From Alishewanella aestuarii B11 (GTDB lineage Bacteria; Pseudomonadota; Gammaproteobacteria; Enterobacterales; Alteromonadaceae), in contig NZ_ALAB01000024.1 of the NCBI RefSeq assembly GCF_000280055.1, positions 62,001 through 126,000 on the forward strand: DNA of 64,000 nucleotides, given 5' to 3'. Shown here piece by piece: positions 57,507-64,000 of this stretch (its first letter is position 1; each line of letters opens with the position of its first letter). Below the pieces are notes generated by a model that saw only the letters and a list, made by a program, of their open reading frames with translations, had not been told where the DNA came from and did no database searches. The translations under genes and the position numbers were made by a program.

Positions 57507-58649
57507 ATGACCCTGGCGCTGATCCCCGCACCTATTATCGCGGCTTTTAATCCACCGCGGCGTATTTTAATGGGCCCCGGGCCTTCTGATGTCTATCCGA
57601 CCGTGCTGGCAGCACAAAGTAAACCTACTGTCGGCCATTTGGATCCGCTGTTTGTCGGCATGATGGATGAACTGAAACAACTGCTGCAATATGCGTTTCA
57701 AACCCGCAACGAGATGACGCTGGCCATCTCCGCACCGGGCTCAGCCGGGATGGAAGCCTGTTTTGTCAACCTGGTAGAGCCGGGTGAGAAAGTGATCGTT
57801 TGTCGTAACGGCGTGTTTGGCGAACGGATGCGGCAGAATGTCGAACGTTGCGGCGGTATTGCCGTGACGGTCGATCATAGCTGGGGCGAACCGGTCGATC
57901 CGGCTAGGGTTGAAGATGCGTTGAAACAGCACCCGGATGCGCGCTTTTTGGCCTTTGTGCATGCGGAAACCTCGACCGGAGCGCGATCAGATGCCAAAAC
58001 GCTCTGTGCGTTGGCCAGGCAGTATGATTGTCTGAGTATTGTGGATGCCGTCACCTCACTCGGTGGTGTCGAGCTGCGCGTAGATGACTGGGGCATTGAT
58101 GCCATTTATTCCGGCAGTCAGAAATGTTTGTCTTGCGTACCGGGTTTATCACCGGTGTCTTTCTCGCCGGCTGCAGTGGCAAAAATCAAAGCACGTAAGA
58201 CGCCGGTGCAAAGCTGGTTCCTTGATCAAAGCCTGGTGATGTCCTATTGGAGCGGCGGTGCTAAACGGGCTTATCACCATACGGCACCGGTTAATACGCT
58301 GTATGCGCTGCATGAGTCGCTACGCTTACTGGCGGCAGAGGGCTTGGAGCAAGCCTGGGCCAGACATCAGGCGATGCATCAGCAATTAAAGCAGGGGTTA
58401 CACCAGCTTGGGATCGACTTTGTGGTGGCCGAGCCTTATCGGTTACCGCAGCTGAATGCCGTTTATATCCCGGCCGGCGTGGATGACGCCGCTGTGCGTA
58501 GCCGTTTGCTAAACGACTATAACCTGGAGATTGGCGCCGGCCTTGGCGATCTGGCCGGTAAAGCCTGGCGCATTGGCCTGATGGGCTTTGGCGCCCGGCG
58601 CGAGAACGTGGCGCTGTGTTTACAGGCACTGGGGGAAGTTCTGCGTTAG
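57507..58649 (+). CDS. PLP-dependent alanine/serine-glyoxylate aminotransferase family protein
   Basis: A 380-residue class V aminotransferase. [19 protein letters not shown] is the N-terminal signature, HAETSTGA lies in the PLP region, and the PLP lysine is in [13 protein letters not shown]. Relatives use alanine or serine with glyoxylate or pyruvate. AAGGAG at a 9-base spacing sets ATG 57507. No neighbouring pathway genes help to choose the substrate. Confidence 0.85.
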   Translation: MTLALIPAPIIAAFNPPRRILMGPGPSDVYPTVLAAQSKPTVGHLDPLFVGMMDELKQLLQYAFQTRNEMTLAISAPGSAGMEACFVNLVEPGEKVIVCRNGVFGERMRQNVERCGGIAVTVDHSWGEPVDPARVEDALKQHPDARFLAFVHAETSTGARSDAKTLCALARQYDCLSIVDAVTSLGGVELRVDDWGIDAIYSGSQKCLSCVPGLSPVSFSPAAVAKIKARKTPVQSWFLDQSLVMSYWSGGAKRAYHHTAPVNTLYALHESLRLLAAEGLEQAWARHQAMHQQLKQGLHQLGIDFVVAEPYRLPQLNAVYIPAGVDDAAVRSRLLNDYNLEIGAGLGDLAGKAWRIGLMGFGARRENVALCLQALGEVLR

Positions 58650-58671
58650 TTCGGGTTGATGGTTAGCAACA

Positions 58672-58699
58672 AGCCAGCGTTTCAGTGCTGGCTTTTTTT
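58672..58699 (+). terminator. Intrinsic terminator after aminotransferase gene
   Basis: AGCCAGC, 8-base loop and GCTGGCT are followed by T-run TTTTTTT. Confidence 0.88.
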
Positions 58700-58804
58700 A
58701 TCGTTTTTTCCGGTCATTTGAGCGGCTGTGACTACCCGTGGTAGCGGCATTCTGTTAGTTTCTGGCTATTAGAATAACAATATAACAGCAATGAGGTATT
58801 CACC

Positions 58805-61800
58805 ATGGCTATTGGCCGCCGTTTCCCGCTAACCCTACTTTCTCTGTGTTTTGCTAGCTGCTTTAACCCAGCATTGGCCAGCACAGCAAGCGAAGGCTAC
58901 TATCGTTTTCCGGCTTTGCAGCAACAACAACTGGTGTTTACCGCTGAAGGTGATATCTGGAAGGGCAGCCTTGGTCAGCAACAGGCGCAGCGCCTGACAA
59001 CCCATCCGGCACTGGAGCGCGATCCCTTGCTCGCCGCTGATGGTCAGACGCTGTACTTTGTCGCCAATTACGAGGGGACGGATGAGGTTTATCAGCTGGC
59101 ACTGAGCGGTGGCCCGGCCGAACGCCTGACCTTTGAAAACAGCCGGGTGCGTTTGTTACAAAGCCTGAGCGATGGCCGGTTGCTATATGCTACCGATAAC
59201 GCCAGTGGCCCGGCGAATTTCTGGCAATTGACCTTACTCGATCCAAAAACCGGCCTCAGTACCATACTGCCGCTGGCCGATGCCAATAACGGTCAGCTGG
59301 ATGAGAGCAGTAATACGCTATTTTTTACCCGTTTTGGCCTGCATCTGACCGGGGATAATGCCAAAGTTTACCGCGGCGGCGCCATGGGCGAGCTGTGGCG
59401 CTGGACTTTAGGCTCAAGCGTAGAGGCCGAGCGTTTATTGCCGGAACATGCTGGCTCGATCAGCCAGCCACAGGTGGCTAATGGTCGGGTTTACTTTGTC
59501 AGTGATGCCGATGGCAATAGTAATATCTGGTCGGTCACCTTAGCTGGTCAGGATCTGCAACAGCATACGCAACAGCAAGACTGGCGTATTGGCCGCTTAT
59601 CGGTCAGTGGCGGTAAGGCGGTGTATCAATTGGGTGCCGATCTGGTGCAGCTGGATCTGCAGACGGGGCAAAGCCAGACGCTGCCGTTACAACTGGCGTC
59701 GGATCGGCTGCAACAACGCGAGCGCTGGCTGGATAAGCCGCTGAGTTACCTCACTGACGTCACGGCTAATGCGAATACCAAACAAGCGGCCTTAACGGTA
59801 CGAAGCCAGATTATCCTGGTCGGCCAGGACAACAGACGCACAGTTCAGATCGCAACACCAGAAGGCAGTCGCTCCCGGCAAGCCTTGCTGAGTCATGATG
59901 GTAACTGGGTGTACGCTATTAACGATGCCAGTGGCGAAAACGAGATCTGGCGCTTTGCTGCCGATGGTGCTAACCGTGCTGAGCAATTAACCAAAGACGG
60001 GTCAACCTTCCGTTGGGGCTTACAGCTGTCACCGGATGGCCGCTATCTGGCGCACGATGATAAAAACGGCGATCTCTGGTTACTCGATCTGCAAACTGGC
60101 AGTAATCGCAAAATTTATCAGCAAGGCTGGGGACATTCACCCTACGCCGATGTGATATGGTCAGCAGATAGCCAGCTACTGGCGTTTACGCTGAATCATC
60201 AGCAGCGACCACGCAGTCAGGTGGTGCTGTACAGTCTGGGGGAGCAGCGCAGCGAAGTACTGACCAGCGATAAATATGAATCCTATGCCCCGGCCTTTAG
60301 CCCGGATGGTCTCTGGTTGTACTTTCTCTCTGATCGTCAGTTCCGCGCCACGCCATCAAGCCCCTGGGGCGACCGTAACCTGGGGCCGATGTTTGATAAA
60401 AGAGCAGAAATCTTTGCCCTTAGCCTGAAAGCCGAGGCCTGTTTCCCCTTTGCGCCGGCGCAAGAGCTGGTTAACTGCGATAACAAGGCTGCCACCGAGA
60501 CGATGCAGGGCAGTCGCGCGCAGCGTATCGATTGGCAAGGGCTAGCCAGCCGTTTATGGCAGGTGCCTGTCAGCGCCGGCAATTACCGGCAATTAAGTTT
60601 GAATAATGAACGGCTTTATCTGCTAAGCCGCGAGCAGGGCGAGCAGGCGTCCGAATTACTGACCGTTAATGTTGCCCAGCGTGCGGTGAAAACCAGCAGC
60701 GTTAGCAAAGGCGTGGCGCGTTATCAGTTAAGTGCCGATGGCAAAACCCTGTTTATTCAAAAAGCGGCGCAGGATAACAGTGGTGAGCTGTTATTGGTGC
60801 CGGCCAGCGATAAGTTACCGGCGGATCTGAGCACGGCCCGGTTAAATACCGCAGCACTGCGCCTCGCGGTGGTGCCACAAACCGAGTGGCGGCAGATGTT
60901 TAATGACGCCTGGCTGATGCACCGCGATTTTCTGTTTGACAAAAATATGCGGGGGCTGGATTGGCAAGCGACCCGCAGCAAGTATTTACCGCTCTTGCAG
61001 CGCGTTACAGATCGGCACGAACTGGACGACCTGTTATCGCAAATGATGGGCGAGCTAAACGCCTTGCATTCGCAGGTGCGCGGAGGGGAATATCGTGACG
61101 ATCCCACCGCGCCCGGTGCGGCGAGTCTGGGTGCGCGTTTAAACAATCAGCCGGGCGGGGTGCAGATCGCACATATTTATCAGACCGATCCGGAACTGCC
61201 GGCTCAGGCCTCACCGCTGGCAAGACCAGGGGTTAATATTCAGGCTGGTGATCTGATTATCGCGGTGAATGGTCAGCGCATCAGCAATCTGGCGGAATTG
61301 ACCACGGCACTGCGTAATCAGGCGGGTCGCCAGGTGTTACTGGAGCTAAAGCGCGGTAATACCGCACTGAAGCGTATTGTCGAACCTGTGCCGGCGGCGC
61401 AGGAATCGATGTTACGTTATCAGGACTGGGTGCAGCGCAATTTGCAGCAGGTAACTGAGGCATCAGCCGGGCGTTTTGGTTATTTGCATCTGAATGCGAT
61501 GGGGCCGGCAGATATTGCCAATTTTGCCCGTGAGTTTTATGCCCATTTCCAGAAAGAGGGCCTGATTATCGATGTGCGGCGCAACCGTGGCGGCAATATT
61601 GACAGCTGGATTATTGAGAAGCTGTTACGCCGGGCCTGGTCGTTCTGGCAGCCAACCCATGGCGCGCCCTATACCAATATGCAGCAAGCCTTCCGCGGCC
61701 ATTTAGTGGTGCTGGCTGACCCCTTGACTTACTCTGATGGCGAAACCTTCTCCGCCGGCGTGCGGGCGCTGGGCCTGGGCCCGGTGATTGGGCAGCGAAC

Positions 61801-62089
61801 CGCCGGTGCCGGTGTCTGGTTATCCGGCCGTAACTTACTGGCCGACCGCGGTGTGGCGCGGGTAGCGGAAACGCCACAGTTTGCCATGGATGGCCGCTAT
61901 ATCATCGAGGGTTATGGCGTAGAACCGGATATTGAGGTGGTGAATTTGCCTTATGCCAGCTTTAACGGCCAGGATGCCCAGTTGCAGGCGGCACTTAACT
62001 ATTTAACCACACAGTTAAGCCGCCAGCCGGTACAACCGCTGCGGGCGGCACCGCTGACACCGGCGATAGCTGAGGATATTAAACGCTGA
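58805..62089 (+). CDS. Tricorn-like S41 protease, exported
   Basis: A 1094-residue protein with a signal peptide (LTLLSLCFASCFNPALA). Residues ~30-640 form two beta-propellers (DGQTLYFVANYEGTDEVYQL, SPDGRYLAHDDKNGDLWLL). C1 and PDZ domains follow, then a C2 tail-specific protease core. His755 (LHSQVRGG) and Ser977 (TYSDGETF) match the tricorn catalytic pair. Tricorn degrades short peptides; in this group it is probably periplasmic. It is transcribed alone after a terminator. Confidence 0.9.
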   Translation: MAIGRRFPLTLLSLCFASCFNPALASTASEGYYRFPALQQQQLVFTAEGDIWKGSLGQQQAQRLTTHPALERDPLLAADGQTLYFVANYEGTDEVYQLALSGGPAERLTFENSRVRLLQSLSDGRLLYATDNASGPANFWQLTLLDPKTGLSTILPLADANNGQLDESSNTLFFTRFGLHLTGDNAKVYRGGAMGELWRWTLGSSVEAERLLPEHAGSISQPQVANGRVYFVSDADGNSNIWSVTLAGQDLQQHTQQQDWRIGRLSVSGGKAVYQLGADLVQLDLQTGQSQTLPLQLASDRLQQRERWLDKPLSYLTDVTANANTKQAALTVRSQIILVGQDNRRTVQIATPEGSRSRQALLSHDGNWVYAINDASGENEIWRFAADGANRAEQLTKDGSTFRWGLQLSPDGRYLAHDDKNGDLWLLDLQTGSNRKIYQQGWGHSPYADVIWSADSQLLAFTLNHQQRPRSQVVLYSLGEQRSEVLTSDKYESYAPAFSPDGLWLYFLSDRQFRATPSSPWGDRNLGPMFDKRAEIFALSLKAEACFPFAPAQELVNCDNKAATETMQGSRAQRIDWQGLASRLWQVPVSAGNYRQLSLNNERLYLLSREQGEQASELLTVNVAQRAVKTSSVSKGVARYQLSADGKTLFIQKAAQDNSGELLLVPASDKLPADLSTARLNTAALRLAVVPQTEWRQMFNDAWLMHRDFLFDKNMRGLDWQATRSKYLPLLQRVTDRHELDDLLSQMMGELNALHSQVRGGEYRDDPTAPGAASLGARLNNQPGGVQIAHIYQTDPELPAQASPLARPGVNIQAGDLIIAVNGQRISNLAELTTALRNQAGRQVLLELKRGNTALKRIVEPVPAAQESMLRYQDWVQRNLQQVTEASAGRFGYLHLNAMGPADIANFAREFYAHFQKEGLIIDVRRNRGGNIDSWIIEKLLRRAWSFWQPTHGAPYTNMQQAFRGHLVVLADPLTYSDGETFSAGVRALGLGPVIGQRTAGAGVWLSGRNLLADRGVARVAETPQFAMDGRYIIEGYGVEPDIEVVNLPYASFNGQDAQLQAALNYLTTQLSRQPVQPLRAAPLTPAIAEDIKR

Positions 62090-62151
62090 TTAAGCTTGCT
62101 TTTTTGCTGCCCCGGCGTATCTTGAATAAAAAAGGCAGAGAAGGAGTGACT

Positions 62152-62394
62152 ATGCCATTTAGTGCTGAGCTGATAGAAGAGTTACGGGTGCTGGCGTTGT
62201 TTAATCTGGATAGCATCAATTCCGGGATCAAAGCGCACAAGGTCGCGCAACCTGAAGTGTTGGCGGCTATTAGCCGCCTGTATGCCAAAGGCTTGATCAG
62301 CCAACCGGACGGCGGCTATCTGACTGATCTGGGAATCCACTGTGCGGAGCAATTGCAAAGCACTTTGCGCATTTTGGGTGCACATCAGAGTTAA
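62152..62394 (+). CDS. TIGR02647 family protein
   Basis: An 80-residue protein, MPFSAELIEELRVLALFNLD at the N-terminus, matching TIGR02647. It has a winged-helix-like pattern (EVLAAISRLYAKGLISQPDGGYL). The function is unknown. AAGGAG at 62141-62146 sets ATG 62152. It follows the tricorn-like gene by 62 bases. Confidence 0.75.
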   Translation: MPFSAELIEELRVLALFNLDSINSGIKAHKVAQPEVLAAISRLYAKGLISQPDGGYLTDLGIHCAEQLQSTLRILGAHQS

Positions 62395-62412
62395 GTGCTG
62401 TTGTACGGCATA

Positions 62413-64000
62413 TTACGGGCGCTTTAGCGCCCGTAATTGTTTACGCTCACGCTTGATAAGCTGCTGCAACGGGTAAGCCGCCTGCTGATTACCGGCAAAG
62501 ATCAGCTGTTCATAGTGCTGGCGCAGCTGCTGCAGTAGCTCAGCCTGACCCGGATTGGCTGTTGCCAGCCGGTTTAGCCAATGACTCAGTGGTTCAGCAC
62601 TTTGCCCGGGTGGCGGCAACACGGACAATACCTGACGTCGCCAGTGGTCCGGCGCCTGTTGCTGTCGCAGCCGCTGCTGGCGGTAGCGTACCAGCGTATA
62701 AGCCATCAGCAGTGACAGCACTCCGAGTGAGATAGCGACAAGCAGTGGCCAATAGTGCAATAACGCGGCGAGTTGCTGCCACAGCACCGATTGCTGGTTT
62801 TGATCAAAGCCTAACACCCACACCGCCCACAGATAATCCAGATGTGACCACTGTAATGCCAGTTGTTGCAGCCAACCTGGTTGCCAGCCACTGAGTAACG
62901 TGCGCTCCGGTTCACTTAGCGCCTGCGCCAGCCCCTGTAAAATCCGCTCAGGTGCAATGGCCGCAGTGGGGTCAAACAAATGCCAGTAGCCATCCTGCAA
63001 ATACTCAACCCAGGCATGGGCGTCACGCTGGCGCACAATTAAATACTGCTGACTAGCTTGCCAGTCGCCGCCCTGATAGCCGCCAACCACCCGTGCCGGT
63101 ACGCCGGCAGCTCTAAGTAACATCGCGCTGGCTGAGGCATAGTGGCTACAAAAACCGCTGCGGGTTTGAAACAGAAACTGATCAATGGCATCGGCCCCTA
63201 GCATTGGGGGCTCCAGCGTGTAGTAAAAGGCTTGTTCACGAAATAGCGTGGCCAGGGCCGCACTCAGCTGATGGCCATCACTACCATATTGTTGTTGCAG
63301 CTGCATGGCCAATTGCTGGCTGCGAGGATTACTGTTGCCGGCTTGTTGCAAGTTAAGCTGCCGCTCAGCGTTTGCCACCAGTGGTAACGGGCTTAACAGG
63401 CTGCTGACCTGATAACTAAGACGCTGACTGATCAGTTGCGTACTTTGCAATAGCGCTGCCGGACGCGGCTGCAGGTTTTCGCTCCAGCTCAACGGCAGGC
63501 CGAGGCTAAACACATCGCGCTGAAAACTGCTCTCTGCCAGTACCTGATAGTCGAGCCGGTTTTGGCTATTACTGCTTGCCGGGGTGGCCAACGCCGTGAG
63601 CTGCTGCTGTCGCCGGTCAAAACGGCTATGCTCCTGCCAGCGGCGGCCATCAAAGTGTTCATAGACTTTAGCACGCCAGTACCAAAGTTCGCGGGCTGGC
63701 GGCGGCCCGTTAAAACTGACCCGAAAAGCCAGGGCATCATTTTGTACCAGCCGTTCAATACTGCCGGGATCCAGTTCACTGCCAAGGCCGGTACTGGCTT
63801 GTTGCTGATTCGGCATTTGCCACAGCGGCGGTAAGCGCGGGAACAACAGGAAAAGCCCGAGCCAGATCGGCAACGCCAGTGCCACGGTTTTTAATAACGG
63901 CTTAAGTTTAAGTTGACTACTGTTCGGGGCAAATAACTGAAAATGCAGCGTTAAGTTCAGTGCTAACAAACCAAAAATTAGCAGTGCCATTAGCATTTGC
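62413..64000 (-). CDS. tgpA: TgpA-type transglutaminase (cut by window end)
   Basis: The frame continues past base 64000, so the N-terminal membrane helices are cut; about 529 residues are present. The periplasmic transglutaminase core has Cys in RSGFCSHYASA, His in RDAHAWVEYL and Asp in HLFDPTAAI, the catalytic triad. One further membrane helix (PLLVAISLGVLSLLMAYTLV) precedes a cytoplasmic tail. The family (DUF3488/transglutaminase) is essential in Pseudomonas; its substrate is not known. Confidence 0.9.
   Translation of the reverse strand, partial: QMLMALLIFGLLALNLTLHFQLFAPNSSQLKLKPLLKTVALALPIWLGLFLLFPRLPPLWQMPNQQQASTGLGSELDPGSIERLVQNDALAFRVSFNGPPPARELWYWRAKVYEHFDGRRWQEHSRFDRRQQQLTALATPASSNSQNRLDYQVLAESSFQRDVFSLGLPLSWSENLQPRPAALLQSTQLISQRLSYQVSSLLSPLPLVANAERQLNLQQAGNSNPRSQQLAMQLQQQYGSDGHQLSAALATLFREQAFYYTLEPPMLGADAIDQFLFQTRSGFCSHYASASAMLLRAAGVPARVVGGYQGGDWQASQQYLIVRQRDAHAWVEYLQDGYWHLFDPTAAIAPERILQGLAQALSEPERTLLSGWQPGWLQQLALQWSHLDYLWAVWVLGFDQNQQSVLWQQLAALLHYWPLLVAISLGVLSLLMAYTLVRYRQQRLRQQQAPDHWRRQVLSVLPPPGQSAEPLSHWLNRLATANPGQAELLQQLRQHYEQLIFAGNQQAAYPLQQLIKRERKQLRALKRP

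Overview
This window is a stretch of ordinary chromosome from a Gammaproteobacterium. The protein families (HrpA, RlmI, ApbC, Dcd, SppA, FadH, GlgCA, TgpA, DUF2960, DUF1315, DUF349) and their order suggest the Alteromonadales/Chromatiaceae group near Rheinheimera, Alishewanella or Arsukibacterium. That placement is inferred from gene content and was not tested by a search. I see no insertion sequence, prophage, integron, rRNA operon or CRISPR array. Genes lie on both strands in short operons.

Layout. 1-11 kb: the C-terminal end of a cardiolipin synthase, a methyltransferase, a secreted PHB-depolymerase-like esterase, a gamma-glutamyltransferase/solute-binding pair divergent from a periplasmic isoaspartyl peptidase, a CBS protein and the RNA helicase HrpA. 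11-21 kb: a PilZ protein, RlmI, a quinone oxidoreductase, an unrecognised 489-residue protein with a degenerate HD-like patch, metG followed by an MFS transporter, then apbC-dcd and a GST-like protein. 21-24 kb: two separate nucleotidyltransferase/HEPN toxin-antitoxin pairs on opposite strands with yaeQ between them. 24-29.5 kb: a lipoprotein, a pectate lyase operon with a PEP-CTERM protein, an AT-rich intergenic region with three operator-like palindromes, a SatD/DUF3307 pair and tRNA-Pro(GGG). 29.6-36.4 kb: an acyltransferase/DMT/DUF2960/M14 carboxypeptidase/zinc-ribbon/DUF1315/DUF349 run on the plus strand.

36.4-38.7 kb: an orphan sulfate-binding protein and a small membrane protein, associated with a family of perfect or near-perfect ~31-bp palindromes. 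Five further copies form a 79-bp tandem array at 38368-38724. 38.7-47.6 kb: sppA-ansA, fadH, glgC-glgA and a nitroreductase. 47.7-55.9 kb: asnS with a heptamer microsatellite at its 3' end, a metallo-beta-lactamase-fold operon, and the complete biotin locus (bioA divergent from bioBFCD, with a candidate BirA operator). 56-64 kb: htpX, yjdM, a PLP aminotransferase, a large secreted tricorn-like protease, a TIGR02647 protein and a TgpA-type transglutaminase cut by the window edge.

The regions that most deserve a second look are the 79-bp palindromic tandem array with its scattered single copies, the SatD promoter with three phased operators, the two MNT/HEPN modules with one operator-like palindrome over a -10 box, the terminator hairpin abutting the ansA ribosome-binding site, and the degenerate HD-like protein at 13.9 kb.
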